Shown: positions 17,395 through 27,026 of the stretch, piece by piece
How the letters are laid out: each line of letters starts with the position of its first letter
Numbering within the stretch: position 1 is the first letter of the stretch
Made by a program: the position numbers and the translations under genes
Origin: Noviherbaspirillum saxi
GTDB lineage: Bacteria; Pseudomonadota; Gammaproteobacteria; Burkholderiales; Burkholderiaceae_D
Assembly: GCF_003591035.1 (NCBI RefSeq)
Contig: NZ_QYUO01000002.1
Coordinates: forward strand, 868,001-932,000
Direction: 5' to 3'
Length of the DNA: 64,000 bases
The notes under the pieces: model-generated
The model's database searches: none
Told to the model about the DNA's origin: nothing
The model's input: the letters and a program-made list of their open reading frames with translations, nothing else

Positions 17395-19062
17395 ATGTCA
17401 CTCAATTTCGATTACATCGTGGTCGGCGCAGGCTCGGCAGGTTGCGTGCTTGCAAATCGTCTCTCGGAAAACCCCGCTACCACCGTGCTGCTGCTCGAGG
17501 CGGGAGGGAAGGATTCCAACCCCTGGATTCATATTCCGGTCGGCTACTTCAAGACCATGCACAATCCTATGGTCGATTGGTGCTATCGCACCGAGCCCGA
17601 CGAGGGCATTGCCGGACGTACCCTGCAATGGCCAAGAGGCAAGGTGCTCGGCGGTTCGAGTTCTCTGAACGGTTTGCTGTATGTACGCGGTCAACGAGAA
17701 GACTACGATCGTTGGGCCGCACTTGGCAATCCTGGATGGAGTTACAAGGACGTGCTGCCCTACTTTAAGAAGTCCGAGGACCAGGAGCGCGGCGAGAGCA
17801 AGTATCACGGTGTTGGCGGCCCGCTCAAGGTTTCCGATTTGCGCCTGCGTCGCCGCATCGCAGATTGCTTCATACAAGCCGCGAAGGAAATCGGCATTCC
17901 CTACAACGAGGATTACAACGGCGCGGCGCAGGAAGGCGTCGCTTATTTTCAGCAAACCGCGAGCAAGGGCCTGCGCTGCAGCACTGCGAAAGCCTTTCTG
18001 CGTCCCGCGCGCAAGCGCAGGAATCTGCGCACGGTTACCAAAGCGTTGACGATGCGCGTCCTGTTTGAAGGCAAGCGAGCGATCGGTGTGGAATACTGCG
18101 TGGCCGGCGTGACGCAGCGCGCGATGGCGAACAAGGAAGTCATCTTGTCTGCTGGCGCGATCGGCTCGCCGCAGATCCTTCAATGTTCGGGCGTAGGGCC
18201 GCGCACGTTGCTACAGGAAGTGGGTGTGCCGCTTGTTCATGATCTGCCGGGTGTGGGGCAAAACCTGCAGGATCACTTGCAGATCCGTCTGGTGTTCAAG
18301 ACGCGTCTGAAGACGCTTAACGACGAGGTAAACAGCCTGTTTGGCAAACTCTGGATCGGCATGCAGTACGCGTTCTGCCGTTCCGGCCCGTTGACACTGG
18401 CGGCAAGCCAGGTGACGGTCTTCACCCGATCCAACTCCGCAGTGGACAGGCCGGACATTCAATTCCACATGCAGCCACTGAGTGCCGACAAGCCTGGCGA
18501 AGGTGCCCACCCGTTCTCGGCGTTCACCGCGTCCGTATGCCAGCTGCGTCCCTACAGCCGTGGACGTATTGCGATCCGGTCGGCCGATGCGCGCCAGTAT
18601 CCTGCCATCCATCCCAACTATCTGTTGGACCCGCGCGATTGTGCGGTGGCGATCGATGCGATACGCGTGGCCAGGCGCATTGCCGCCGCACCGTCGCTGG
18701 CGGCGCATATCACCTCCGAGTTCGTTCCGGGCTCCGAATACCAGAGCGACGAACAATTGCTGGAGGCCGCGCGGCGCTTTAGCCAGTCGATCTACCATCC
18801 CAGCGGTACCTGCAAGATGGGTAGTGACGAGATGGCGGTGGTCGATCATCGCCTGCGTGTACACGGTATTGCGGGCCTGCGCGTGGTGGATGCGTCCATC
18901 ATGCCGGAAATCGTTTCGGGAAACACCAATGCGCCGACGATCATGATTGCCGAAAAGGCGGCGGACATGATCATCGAGGACGCGATGCAGCTGGCGGCAG
19001 GCACGTGTCAGCCGATCCGCACGCACGAAGAAGAACTGGAACAGTATGGCGTCGGTGCGTAA
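17395..19062 (+). CDS. GMC-family FAD alcohol dehydrogenase (candidate isethionate dehydrogenase)
   Basis: A 555-residue GMC oxidoreductase. It has an N-terminal FAD fold ([18 protein letters not shown]), the first GMC signature [18 protein letters not shown], the second in [18 protein letters not shown], catalytic His in [12 protein letters not shown], and the C-terminal Asn in [21 protein letters not shown] 17395 follows AAGGAAC. The family oxidises primary alcohols such as choline. Isethionate dehydrogenase IseJ described for Cupriavidus necator is, as I recall, a flavoprotein of this type; the IclR, TauE and Xsc neighbours fit oxidation of isethionate to sulfoacetaldehyde. Choline or another alcohol cannot be excluded. 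Confidence 0.85.
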   Translation: MSLNFDYIVVGAGSAGCVLANRLSENPATTVLLLEAGGKDSNPWIHIPVGYFKTMHNPMVDWCYRTEPDEGIAGRTLQWPRGKVLGGSSSLNGLLYVRGQREDYDRWAALGNPGWSYKDVLPYFKKSEDQERGESKYHGVGGPLKVSDLRLRRRIADCFIQAAKEIGIPYNEDYNGAAQEGVAYFQQTASKGLRCSTAKAFLRPARKRRNLRTVTKALTMRVLFEGKRAIGVEYCVAGVTQRAMANKEVILSAGAIGSPQILQCSGVGPRTLLQEVGVPLVHDLPGVGQNLQDHLQIRLVFKTRLKTLNDEVNSLFGKLWIGMQYAFCRSGPLTLAASQVTVFTRSNSAVDRPDIQFHMQPLSADKPGEGAHPFSAFTASVCQLRPYSRGRIAIRSADARQYPAIHPNYLLDPRDCAVAIDAIRVARRIAAAPSLAAHITSEFVPGSEYQSDEQLLEAARRFSQSIYHPSGTCKMGSDEMAVVDHRLRVHGIAGLRVVDASIMPEIVSGNTNAPTIMIAEKAADMIIEDAMQLAAGTCQPIRTHEEELEQYGVGA

Positions 19063-19117
19063 AAGGAGCGGCATCCCATCGGCATTATCGTCCAATGAAA
19101 ATGGGGCTCGAAGCGGG

Positions 19118-19258
19118 GCAGGGCGCGCCCTGAGTCTGGCCGACATTGCGGAAGCGGCTTATTGGGTCGCGTCCCAGCCTTCACCCCGTTATGTAAATCA
19201 TATCGACATGCTGTCCACCGATTTACCGTTCATCCCGACGCCGCGCGAACTGCGTTAA
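19118..19258 (+). pseudogene. C-terminal remnant of a YdfG-type short-chain dehydrogenase
   Basis: The frame ending at 19258 reads LSLADIAEAAYWVASQPS, then VNHIDMLSTDLPF and a stop. This matches the end of YdfG-type SDR proteins, where a PEDVAEAVWWVATLP-like segment precedes a VNINTLEM-like one. The whole Rossmann domain is missing, so it is a relic. Sulfoacetaldehyde reductase IsfD belongs to this SDR group, so the relic may derive from a gene of sulfonate metabolism. Only the resemblance to the C-terminus is directly visible. Confidence 0.55.
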
Positions 19259-19571
19259 AGCCGATACAGTTACCGTGGTGCTGCCAACGCCGGCCACCAT
19301 CGCGATCCGCCGTTAGCCGGTGCCGCGCCGATCGTGCCAACACGTGCTATGGAGCAGCGTGTTCTCTCCGTTTTCGCCTATCCCTGTTCATAACGTAAGA
19401 CCAGTTGCGGCGGTCCATATCCCTAGCATTCAGCTGTACATCCCTTTAATTGGCTTAATTCCGTATCAACTTTGTAGGAACAATTTTGAAGGTGTTCAGG
19501 TAGTCGTGCAGAAGGAAAAGCAGGCTCACAAAAGCAAAGTGGCACAGAATTCCATTATTTGATTCGATTAA
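19259..19571. other. Intergenic stretch before the first xsc block
   Basis: 313 bp between the SDR relic and the start of the duplicated xsc block. I see no gene, clear terminator or operator copy in it. The sequence is less GC-rich than its surroundings toward the right end. Confidence 0.4.
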
Positions 19572-19592
19572 TACCGTTTTTCGAGAAATAGT

Positions 19593-19656
19593 TTGACATT
19601 TCTTTTTTGCGGCCGTAAATTCTGTTGCGTATCGTTTATCGGAACGTACTGTACCG
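19593..19656 (+). promoter_or_regulatory. xsc copy 1 promoter and IclR-type operator
   Basis: TTGACA (19593-19598), a 17-bp spacer and TAAATT (19616-19621) form a good sigma-70 promoter. CGGAACGTACTGTACCG (19640-19656) sits about 12-28 bp after the expected start site, where a bound repressor would block elongation or initiation. Confidence 0.65.
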
Positions 19657-19687
19657 ATTTCATGAATTTAACGCACAGGAGACTGCC

Positions 19688-21511
19688 ATGCCCGACCAAG
19701 CCCCATCTTCCCTCCCGCTGGCTGCGGCCACGCCCGCCAGCACCGGCCCGCAACCGATGACCCCGTCCGAAGCCTTCGTCGAAACCATGGCCGCCAACGG
19801 CGTCACCGACATTTTCGGCATCATGGGCTCGGCCTTCATGGATGCGATGGATATCTTTGCCCCGGCCGGCATCCGCCTGATCCCGGTGGTGCATGAACAG
19901 GGCGCCGGCCACATGGCCGACGGCTATTCGCGCGTGTCGGGCCGGCACGGCGTGGTGATCGGCCAGAACGGCCCGGGCATCAGCAATTGCGTGACCGCCA
20001 TTGCCGCGGCGTACTGGGCGCACAGCCCGGTGGTGATCGTCACCCCCGAAACCGGCACCATGACCATGGGCCTGGGCGGTTTCCAGGAAGCCAATCAATT
20101 GCCCATGTTCGAGGAATTCACCAAGTACCAGGGCCATGTGACGCATCCGGCGCGCATGGCGGAATACACCGGGCGCTGCTTTGACCGGGCGATGTCGGAA
20201 ATGGGCCCGACCCAGCTCAACATCCCGCGCGACTATTTCTATGGCGAGATCAAGGCCGAGATTCCGCAGCCGAGCCGGCTCGACCGCGGCCCCGGCGGCG
20301 AGCACAGTCTCCATGAAGCCGCCGAATTGCTGGCGCAGGCCAAGTTCCCGGTGATCATTTCCGGCGGCGGGGTGGTGATGGCCGACGCGGTGGAAGAATG
20401 CAAGGCGCTGGCCGAGCGGCTGGGCGCGCCGGTGGTCAGCAGTTATTTGCACAATGACTCGTTCCCGGCCAGCCATCCGCTGTGGTGCGGTCCGCTCGGT
20501 TATCAGGGTTCGAAGGCGGCGATGAAACTGATTGCGCGCGCCGACGTGGTGCTGGCGCTGGGCTCGCGCCTGGGGCCGTTTGGCACCTTGCCGCAGCATG
20601 GGATGGATTACTGGCCGAAGACGGCAAAGATCATCCAGATCGATGCCGACCACAAGATGCTGGGCCTGGTGAAAAAGATTTCGGTGGGGATTTGCGGCGA
20701 TGCGAAGGCGGCGGCGCTGGCGCTGACGCAGCGGCTGGCGGGCAAGACGCTGGTGTGCGACGGCAACCGTGGTGCGCGGGCAGCCGAGATTGCCGACGAA
20801 AAGCAGGCCTGGGAACAGGAACTGGATAACTGGACCCATGAAACCGATGCGTTCAGCCTGGACATGATCGCCGAACAAGAGCAAGAGCCAGGCAATTACC
20901 TGCATCCGCGCCAGGTATTGCGGGAACTGGAAAAGGCGATGCCGGCCGATGTGATGGTGTCGACCGATATCGGCAACATCAATTCGGTGGCCAACAGTTA
21001 CCTGCGCTTTGACAAGCCGCGCAGCTTCTTTGCGGCGATGAGCTTTGGCAATTGCGGCTATGCCTTCCCGACCATCATTGGCGCCAAGGTGGCGGCGCCG
21101 CACCGGCCGGCGATTGCCTATGCGGGCGATGGCGCCTGGGGCATGAGCCTGATGGAGACGATGACCTGCGTGCGGCACAACATCCCGGTGACGGCGGTGG
21201 TGTTCCACAACCGGCAATGGGGGGCGGAAAAGAAGAACCAGGTGGATTTCTACAACCGGCGCTTCGTGGCGGGGGAACTGGACAACCAGAGCTTTGCGGA
21301 AATCGGGCGGGCGATGGGGGCCGAAGGGATCCGGGTGGAGCGGCTGGAAGAGGTGGGGCCGGCGCTGAAGAAGGCGATCGACTTGCAGATGAACCATGGC
21401 AAGACGACCATCGTGGAAATCATGTGCACGCGCGAACTGGGCGATCCGTTCCGGCGCGATGCCTTGTCCAAGCCGGTGCGCCTGCTCGACAAGTACAAGG
21501 ATTACGTCTGA
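19688..21511 (+). CDS. xsc: Sulfoacetaldehyde acetyltransferase, copy 1
   Basis: Xsc is a ThDP and Mg-dependent enzyme that converts sulfoacetaldehyde and phosphate to acetyl phosphate and sulfite, the central step of C2-sulfonate degradation. The 607-residue product has the cofactor-activating Glu in VVHEQGAGHMADGY (Glu70), the Xsc-typical PTQLNIPRDYFYGE, and the ThDP-Mg motif starting GDG at 480-482 and ending near HNRQWG. ATG 19688 follows CAGGAGACTGCC. The phosphate acetyltransferase gene needed for the next step is 171 bp downstream, with a terminator in between. A near-identical second copy is at 32400. Confidence 0.95.
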   Translation: MPDQAPSSLPLAAATPASTGPQPMTPSEAFVETMAANGVTDIFGIMGSAFMDAMDIFAPAGIRLIPVVHEQGAGHMADGYSRVSGRHGVVIGQNGPGISNCVTAIAAAYWAHSPVVIVTPETGTMTMGLGGFQEANQLPMFEEFTKYQGHVTHPARMAEYTGRCFDRAMSEMGPTQLNIPRDYFYGEIKAEIPQPSRLDRGPGGEHSLHEAAELLAQAKFPVIISGGGVVMADAVEECKALAERLGAPVVSSYLHNDSFPASHPLWCGPLGYQGSKAAMKLIARADVVLALGSRLGPFGTLPQHGMDYWPKTAKIIQIDADHKMLGLVKKISVGICGDAKAAALALTQRLAGKTLVCDGNRGARAAEIADEKQAWEQELDNWTHETDAFSLDMIAEQEQEPGNYLHPRQVLRELEKAMPADVMVSTDIGNINSVANSYLRFDKPRSFFAAMSFGNCGYAFPTIIGAKVAAPHRPAIAYAGDGAWGMSLMETMTCVRHNIPVTAVVFHNRQWGAEKKNQVDFYNRRFVAGELDNQSFAEIGRAMGAEGIRVERLEEVGPALKKAIDLQMNHGKTTIVEIMCTRELGDPFRRDALSKPVRLLDKYKDYV

Positions 21512-21585
21512 TATCACAACGTAAAAACGCGACGGAAAAAACGCCGTATTGCAAGAGCTTCCTGCCCCCTACTGTTTAGGGGTTT

Positions 21586-21638
21586 GATTGCCGAAGTGAA
21601 AGTTACTGATGTTTCGATTAGCTTCGGCAATCTTTTTT
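21586..21638 (+). terminator. Intrinsic terminator between xsc and pta
   Basis: GATTGCCGAAG (21586-21596) pairs with CTTCGGCAATC (21622-21632) around a 25-nt loop and is followed by six T residues. It should end or reduce read-through from xsc into pta. Confidence 0.8.
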
Positions 21639-21681
21639 AACAGCCAAGCCATATTCAGCGCAGATCAAGAGTGAGGGATGA

Positions 21682-22686
21682 ATGAAGGCGCTTCATAGAA
21701 TCATTGATACCGCACGCACGAACCCGAAGCGCATCGTGCTGTGCGAGGGCGGCGATGAACGTGTGCTGCAAGCTGCCGCACGCGCCAGCCGCGAAGGCTG
21801 TGCGCATATCGCAGTCGTTGGCGCCCGCACGCTGGCCGAGGCAACCGCGAAAGAAAAAGGAATCGACCTGGCCGGTATGGCGCTGATCGATCCGGCCGAC
21901 TCGCCACATGCGGAAGAGTACGCGCAAGAACTCTTCCGGCTGCGCCAGGCCAAGGGCATGACGCTGGAGCAGGCCCGTGACAAAGTGCGCGATCCGCTGT
22001 GCTATGCGAACCTGATGGTACATTGCGGCCATGCGGACGGTTCGGTGGCCGGCGCGGTGCATACCACGGCGGACGTGGTGCGCAATGCGATCCAGATCCT
22101 CGGTGTAAAGCCGTCGTTCAAGCTGGTGTCCAGTTTCTTCCTGATGATGTTGTGCGAGCCATTCCACACGCTCAAGGGCGGCTTGATCTTTTCCGACTGC
22201 GGTCTGGTGGTTGACCCTAATGCGGAAGAACTGTCCGAGATCGCCATGGCCGCCGCCGACAGTGCGCGCAGTTTGCTGATGGAAGAGCCGCGCGTCGCCA
22301 TGCTGTCCTTTTCCACCAGCGGCAGCGCGCACCATGCGCTGGTCGACAAGGTAAGCGAAGCGGCGCGGCGCGTGAAGCAGTTGCGGCCCGAACTGGCCAT
22401 CGATGGCGACGTCCAGCTTGACGCCGCCATCGTGGCCGAAATCGCCGACCGGAAAGTCAAGGACTCCGCAGTCAAGGGCCGGGCCAACGTGCTGGTCTTC
22501 CCCAATCTGGATGCGGGCAATATCGGCTACAAGCTGGCCGAACGCGTGGGTGGCGCAGTCGCCATCGGACCGCTGCTGCAGGGATTGAAGAAACCGGCCA
22601 ACGACCTTTCGCGCGGCTGCAGCGCCGACGATGTGTTTTATGTCATCGCGGTCACGGCCGTTCAGGCGCAGACTTCTATCGCATAG
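21682..22686 (+). CDS. pta: Phosphate acetyltransferase
   Basis: A 334-residue short-form Pta (catalytic PTA_PTB domain only) that turns acetyl phosphate from Xsc into acetyl-CoA. Visible family segments are RIVLCEGGDERVLQAAARA at the start, LMVHCGHADGSVAGAVHTTA in the middle, and VLVFPNLDAGNIGYKLAERV near the end. It lacks the N-terminal P-loop domain of the long enterobacterial enzyme, as do the Pta proteins encoded beside xsc elsewhere. GAGGG lies before the ATG. A GC-rich hairpin (GGGCGGC/GCCGCCC) follows the stop. Confidence 0.94.
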   Translation: MKALHRIIDTARTNPKRIVLCEGGDERVLQAAARASREGCAHIAVVGARTLAEATAKEKGIDLAGMALIDPADSPHAEEYAQELFRLRQAKGMTLEQARDKVRDPLCYANLMVHCGHADGSVAGAVHTTADVVRNAIQILGVKPSFKLVSSFFLMMLCEPFHTLKGGLIFSDCGLVVDPNAEELSEIAMAAADSARSLLMEEPRVAMLSFSTSGSAHHALVDKVSEAARRVKQLRPELAIDGDVQLDAAIVAEIADRKVKDSAVKGRANVLVFPNLDAGNIGYKLAERVGGAVAIGPLLQGLKKPANDLSRGCSADDVFYVIAVTAVQAQTSIA

Positions 22687-22817
22687 CAATTTCTTGCACG
22701 GGCGGCTTAGGGGCCGCCCATTGCATGTCAATCAGGCCGCCGGCCTTTCATGCCTGCAGGTTGCTGTCCGTACAACGAATCGGCAGGCCGCATACCACTC
22801 GCTACAAGGAGACAAGA

Positions 22818-24065
22818 ATGTCAGAAAAAACCGCATCGATTCCTTCGGGCTCCGTCATCAATCCCGCACGCCGCCGCCTGATGGCCGGAGGCGCGACGGT
22901 GATCGCGGCCAGCATGACTGGATTGGCCAAGGCCGCCGGGACCGGCAATGCGCCAGCCACGCCAGCCGCGCCGGGCAAGCCCTTGCCGCCCTACGTCGCG
23001 TGGAAGGATCCGAATGCCATGATTGTCCACACCGGCAGCACGCTGGAAACCCGGCGCAGCGCATTCGGCACCAGCATCATCACGCCGTCCGAACAACTCT
23101 ATATCCGCAACAATCTGCCCGCGCCTGACGCGAGCATCGTTGCCGACCGTGACGGATGGGAAATTTCCGTGGAAGGCGTAAAGCACCCGCGCACGCTGAC
23201 CGTGAAGGAACTCAAGACCTTGGGACTGGAGACGATGGCAACGGTGCTCCAGTGTTCCGGCAATGGCCGTGGCTATTTCCCCAGCAAGCCCAGCGGCACG
23301 GCGTGGCAGGTCGGTGCCGCCGGCTGCGTGGTATGGAGCGGCGTGCCGGTGCGCGTGGTGATGGAAGCACTCGGTGGCATGGTTGACGGCGCGGTCTACA
23401 TGACCAGCACCGGCGGCGAGAAACTGCCGGATGGCATCGATCCCAAGAGCGTGATGGTCGAGCGCTCGGTACCCAGGAGCGCCATGGCGGACGCGTTGCT
23501 GGCCTGGGAGATGAACGGCGTTCCCATTCCGCTGGCCCATGGCGGCCCGTTGCGCCTGATCGTGCCGGGCTATTCCGGCGTGAACAATATCAAGTACATC
23601 AGGCGTCTTGCCTTTACCGCCGAGCAGACCGACGCCGCGATACAGCGCACCGGCTACCGCATCTCGCCGCCCGGACAAAAGGGCGACCCCAGCCAGCCGT
23701 CGGTATGGGAGATGAGCGTCAAATCCTGGATCAACAGTCCCGCTCCGGAAAGCGGTCCGGTACCGGGGGGCCTGGTGCAGATCAAGGGTGTCGCCTTCGG
23801 CGGCATCCATGCGGTGCAAGGCGTGGAAGTGTCGATCGACGGAGGCAAAACCTGGCAGACGGCGAAATTCGTCGGGCCCGACCTTGGCCGTTACGCATGG
23901 CGGCAGTTCGTGCTGCCGGTGAAGCTGTCCGCCGGGACACACACGCTGGCGTGCCGCGCGACCGACGCCAAGGGCAATCGTCAGCCGGAGGAACGCATGG
24001 AAAACGCAGCCGGTTACAACAACACCAGCTGGCGCGACCATGCGCTGACCATTCATGTCGTTTAA
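22818..24065 (+). CDS. sorA: Periplasmic sulfite dehydrogenase, molybdopterin subunit (SorA/SoxC-like)
   Basis: A 415-residue molybdenum enzyme of the sulfite oxidase family. A twin-arginine signal (PARRRLMAGGA, about 17-27) directs it folded to the periplasm. The Mo-ligating Cys is in TVLQCSGNGRG (Cys146), and a C-terminal dimerisation domain with VEVSIDGGKTWQTA follows. It would oxidise sulfite released by Xsc to sulfate and pass electrons to the cytochrome encoded 10 bp downstream. AAGGAGAC precedes the ATG at 22818. It could equally be called SoxC-like; the single small cytochrome partner favours the SorAB type. Confidence 0.87.
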   Translation: MSEKTASIPSGSVINPARRRLMAGGATVIAASMTGLAKAAGTGNAPATPAAPGKPLPPYVAWKDPNAMIVHTGSTLETRRSAFGTSIITPSEQLYIRNNLPAPDASIVADRDGWEISVEGVKHPRTLTVKELKTLGLETMATVLQCSGNGRGYFPSKPSGTAWQVGAAGCVVWSGVPVRVVMEALGGMVDGAVYMTSTGGEKLPDGIDPKSVMVERSVPRSAMADALLAWEMNGVPIPLAHGGPLRLIVPGYSGVNNIKYIRRLAFTAEQTDAAIQRTGYRISPPGQKGDPSQPSVWEMSVKSWINSPAPESGPVPGGLVQIKGVAFGGIHAVQGVEVSIDGGKTWQTAKFVGPDLGRYAWRQFVLPVKLSAGTHTLACRATDAKGNRQPEERMENAAGYNNTSWRDHALTIHVV

Positions 24066-24075
24066 AGGAACAGCC

Positions 24076-24411
24076 ATGCCGCATAACTTCAGAAACAAGG
24101 CAGGTGCAGTGCTTGCCGTGTTTGCTTCACTCGCCGCAGCAAGTATCCAAGCCGAGCCTAATATGGACATGGGCAGGAAGCTGTTTAACCAGACTGCGGT
24201 CCCGGCTTGCGCAGTCTGTCACGCGCTGGACCATGCCGGGGCGCAGGGCGCTATCGGCCCCAACCTGGATGAGCTCAGACCCGATGCATCACGCGTGGAA
24301 AAAGCCTTGCGCAATGGGATCGGACAGATGCCGGCGTTCAAGGGATTAAGTGAAGAGCAGATCGGCACGTTGGCGAAGTATGTGGCAACGGCCACCGGGG
24401 CGTCGAAGTGA
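24076..24411 (+). CDS. sorB: c-type cytochrome, sulfite dehydrogenase electron acceptor (SorB-like)
   Basis: A 111-residue monoheme cytochrome c with a signal peptide ending near ASIQA (26), the heme motif CAVCH (45-49) and a likely Met ligand in GQMPAF. It starts 10 bp after the molybdenum subunit and should accept electrons from sulfite and hand them to the respiratory chain. A small hairpin lies in the short gap to the convergent IclR gene. Confidence 0.85.
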   Translation: MPHNFRNKAGAVLAVFASLAAASIQAEPNMDMGRKLFNQTAVPACAVCHALDHAGAQGAIGPNLDELRPDASRVEKALRNGIGQMPAFKGLSEEQIGTLAKYVATATGASK

Positions 24412-24483
24412 GCTTCTGATGCCGGCAGGGGAAGCGCCGGTTCGCTTCTCCGCCATAACCGACGGACGCCCACCGTTTCCGCT

Positions 24484-25287
24484 TCACGTTGCCAGGACTG
24501 GCCGCAGCTTCAGTCCTGCTTCTTCGAGCTTGGGTATGTAATCCATCAACTGGTCCACCGATTTGCGCGCGACCGGCGCATGACAGGCGACCGCTGCCAG
24601 GATGCGGCCGTCGGCGGCACAAATGGGGACGGCGATAGCGACCATGCCGAGTACGAATTCCTGATCGTCGATCCCGATGCCGCGTTTTGCAATGCGGTGC
24701 AGTTCCGCCTCCAATAGCGCCGGATCCGTGATGGTTTTCGGCGTCAGCCGTTTTAGCGGCATCATCGACAACAGTCTGCGCTGTTCCAGCAGCGTCAAGC
24801 GTGAGAGAAACAGCTTGCCGCTGGCGGTGCAATGGATTGGCGCCCTCGTTCCCGGCAATAAATGCAGACGCAGCGGTTCGTCGGTCTCGACGCGATCGAC
24901 ATACACCACCACATTGCCTTCCTGCATGGTCACGTTGCAGGTTTCTCCCGTCAAACCGACCAGCTTGCCGAGCGTCGCACGGCAGGCGCGGATGAACGCA
25001 TTGTTGCGCAAGGCCGTCACCGCCAGGCTGGTTGCCGCGGCGCCGGGGATATAGCCGCGGTCAACCGGGGTGCGCAGGACGTAGCCGTGCCGTTCCAGGT
25101 TGTCCAGCGTGCGCATCATCGTCGCCTTCGGAATCTGCATACGGAACGCCAGTTGCGACAGCGTCATTGGCTGGCTGGCACTGGCCAGATGCTCGATCAG
25201 ACGCAGCACGCGCAAGCCGCGCGCATCTTCCGCCCGCGCGTCGGACGGTTCTTGATTTTGAAACGGTTCATCCATTTTCTGTTTCAT
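24484..25287 (-). CDS. IclR-family regulator, second copy
   Basis: A 267-residue IclR protein with a winged helix (LSQLAFRMQIPKATMMRTLD), GETCNVTMQEGNVVVYVDRV and the HCTASGKLFLSRL signature. It is a close paralogue of the regulator at 16206-17051: long stretches such as ERHGYVLRTP and RATLGKLV match. It is divergent from the MHS transporter, with a motif copy in the gap, so it probably controls that transporter and may respond to its substrate. Confidence 0.88.
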   Translation of the reverse strand: MKQKMDEPFQNQEPSDARAEDARGLRVLRLIEHLASASQPMTLSQLAFRMQIPKATMMRTLDNLERHGYVLRTPVDRGYIPGAAATSLAVTALRNNAFIRACRATLGKLVGLTGETCNVTMQEGNVVVYVDRVETDEPLRLHLLPGTRAPIHCTASGKLFLSRLTLLEQRRLLSMMPLKRLTPKTITDPALLEAELHRIAKRGIGIDDQEFVLGMVAIAVPICAADGRILAAVACHAPVARKSVDQLMDYIPKLEEAGLKLRPVLAT

Positions 25288-25342
25288 TTTCCGGGGCTGG
25301 GCGAGATATTCATTGAATCGCGATCACGGGCATCTTATTAAT

Positions 25343-25359
25343 TGAAACATACGGTTCCA
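25343..25359. promoter_or_regulatory. IclR-type operator candidate before the MHS transporter
   Basis: TGAAACATACGGTTCCA (6-5-6) matches the 17-bp motif of the region with one weak position in the left arm. It lies between the IclR gene (start 25287) and the transporter (25600). The rest of this 312-bp gap is AT-rich (about 25360-25400 and 25560-25590) and probably holds both promoters. Confidence 0.55.
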
Positions 25360-25599
25360 AAATATTCAAATGCATTGAAAAAATATATCGGCGAATCACC
25401 AACAGGAGCGCCGGCATTAGCACAAAGAATATGGAGTAAGAGCGCCGATCAAGGCGCTACTGCGTAACGATAGGCGTTCGAAGAAACAGGAGTTCACAAG
25501 CAAGTGATTTGGCTGTGCCGCGCCGGAGCCGGATTGGTATTAGGTGCACCGGTGAGGATGCGTTTTTTATATATTTAAATAAAACAGATAGGAGACAAC

Positions 25600-26931
25600 A
25601 TGTCCAATCAGCCTAACAAGGTAAGAGAACTACGGCGCGTCGTGATGGCAAGCGTCATCGGCGCGACCATCGAATGGTACGACTTCTTCCTGTATGGCGT
25701 CGTTGCCGGTATCGTCTTCAACAAGTTGTATTTTCCGGGTGGCGATCCGGTGGTGTCGACCATGCTGGCCTATGGCACCTTTGCCGTCGGCTTCCTGTCG
25801 CGCCCGCTCGGCGGCGTCATCTTCGGCCATTTCGGCGACAAGATAGGCCGCAAGAGCATGCTCGTCATGACCTTGATGATCATGGGGGTGTCCACGTTCC
25901 TGATTGGACTGTTGCCGACCTATGAACAGATTGGCATCTGGGCGCCGATCCTGTTGTTGGTGATGCGTGTATTTCAGGGTATCGGCCTTGGCGGAGAATG
26001 GGGCGGCGCGGTGTTGATGGCCTATGAATACGCGCCGCAAAAGGACCGCGGGTTTTACGCCAGCCTACCGCAGATCGGCCTCGCGATCGGCTTGTGCCTG
26101 GCATCCGGCGTGGTGGCGCTGCTGTCTTACAGCCTGACCGATGCGCAATTCCTGTCGTGGGGCTGGCGTATTGCTTTCATCATGTCGGCAGCCCTGGTCT
26201 TCATCGGCATGTGGATTCGCCTGAACGTGATGGAAACACCGGAGTTCCGTGCCGTGAAAGAGCACAACGCAGAAACGCAGATCCCGTTTTTCGACATGAT
26301 CAAGCGTTATCCGGGCAACGTGTTGAAGGGGATGGCCGCACGGTATATCGACGGCGTGTTCTTCAACATCTTCGGCGTGTTTTCGATTACCTATCTGACG
26401 ACCACGATCAAGATCGACCGGACACAGGCATTGATCGGCGTGATGGCGGCGGCGATCGTCATGTGCTTCTTCATCCCTATCTTCGGACGCCTGTCCGACC
26501 AGGTCGGACGTACCAAGGTATTTTTCTGGGGTGCGCTGATTACCGGTTTTTCATCGCTGCCGGCATTCTGGCTGATGTTGAACAATGCCGATAACGTGCT
26601 GGTGCTGTGGCTCTCGATCGTGATTCCGTTCGGCATCCTGTATTCGTCGGTCTACGGCCCGGAGGCGGCGCTGTTTTGCGATCTGTTCGATGCCAAAGTG
26701 CGTTACACCGGCATTTCGTTCGTTTATCAGTTTTCGGGGATCTTCGCCAGCGGCCTGACGCCGATCATCGCGACCTACCTGCTGAAGACCGGCGGCGGCG
26801 AGCCATGGCATATCGTTGGCTATGTGATATTTGCGGGCGTGGTATCGGCGATCGCTGCACTCCTGATCGGCCGGGGAGATGCGGATAATGTCGCACAACT
26901 GCGTCGCGCGCCCTTGCCGCAATCGCGCTAG
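25600..26931 (+). CDS. MFS transporter, metabolite:H+ symporter (MHS) family
   Basis: A 443-residue 12-helix carrier. It opens with the MHS hallmark IGATIEWYDFFLYGVVAG, and the loop 2-3 motif is GHFGDKIGRKSMLV. MHS members import small organic acids or zwitterions with protons. Given the adjacent IclR regulator and the sulfite dehydrogenase genes, a sulfonate such as isethionate is a reasonable substrate (the IseU role), but sequence alone does not fix it. ATG follows TAGGAGAC. The gene is followed closely by the IS element. Confidence 0.87.
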   Translation: MSNQPNKVRELRRVVMASVIGATIEWYDFFLYGVVAGIVFNKLYFPGGDPVVSTMLAYGTFAVGFLSRPLGGVIFGHFGDKIGRKSMLVMTLMIMGVSTFLIGLLPTYEQIGIWAPILLLVMRVFQGIGLGGEWGGAVLMAYEYAPQKDRGFYASLPQIGLAIGLCLASGVVALLSYSLTDAQFLSWGWRIAFIMSAALVFIGMWIRLNVMETPEFRAVKEHNAETQIPFFDMIKRYPGNVLKGMAARYIDGVFFNIFGVFSITYLTTTIKIDRTQALIGVMAAAIVMCFFIPIFGRLSDQVGRTKVFFWGALITGFSSLPAFWLMLNNADNVLVLWLSIVIPFGILYSSVYGPEAALFCDLFDAKVRYTGISFVYQFSGIFASGLTPIIATYLLKTGGGEPWHIVGYVIFAGVVSAIAALLIGRGDADNVAQLRRAPLPQSR

Positions 26932-27004
26932 TGGTTCGTCGTGCTTTGGTTATCGGAGTGAGGTGATTGCATGCGGGTCGATGCATTAGAACTTCATTAA
27001 CCTC

Positions 27005-27026
27005 ACGCGTCGTCCTCGCGCAGGCG
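27005..27026. repeat. Left half of a REP-like palindrome broken by the IS
   Basis: CGCGTCGTCCTCGCGCAGGCG ends exactly where the IS begins. The complementary half, CGCCTACGCGGGGATGAC, continues right after the IS end (28536-28553). Joined, they give a palindrome of the common proteobacterial type GTCATCCCCGCG...CGCGGGGATGAC. Confidence 0.6.

Larger units (their letters stand above)
19572..21530 (+). repeat. Duplicated xsc block, copy 1
   Basis: From TACCGTTTTTCGAGAAATAG to the ACGTAAAAACGC after the xsc stop codon, 1959 bp match 32284-34242 with no net length change. The match includes promoter, operator, leader and coding region, and sequence identity ends abruptly at both sides. In the 116 bp before the ATG I see only two substitutions, both at the centre of the operator. 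The two proteins differ at a handful of residues, mostly around 15-18. Confidence 0.9.
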
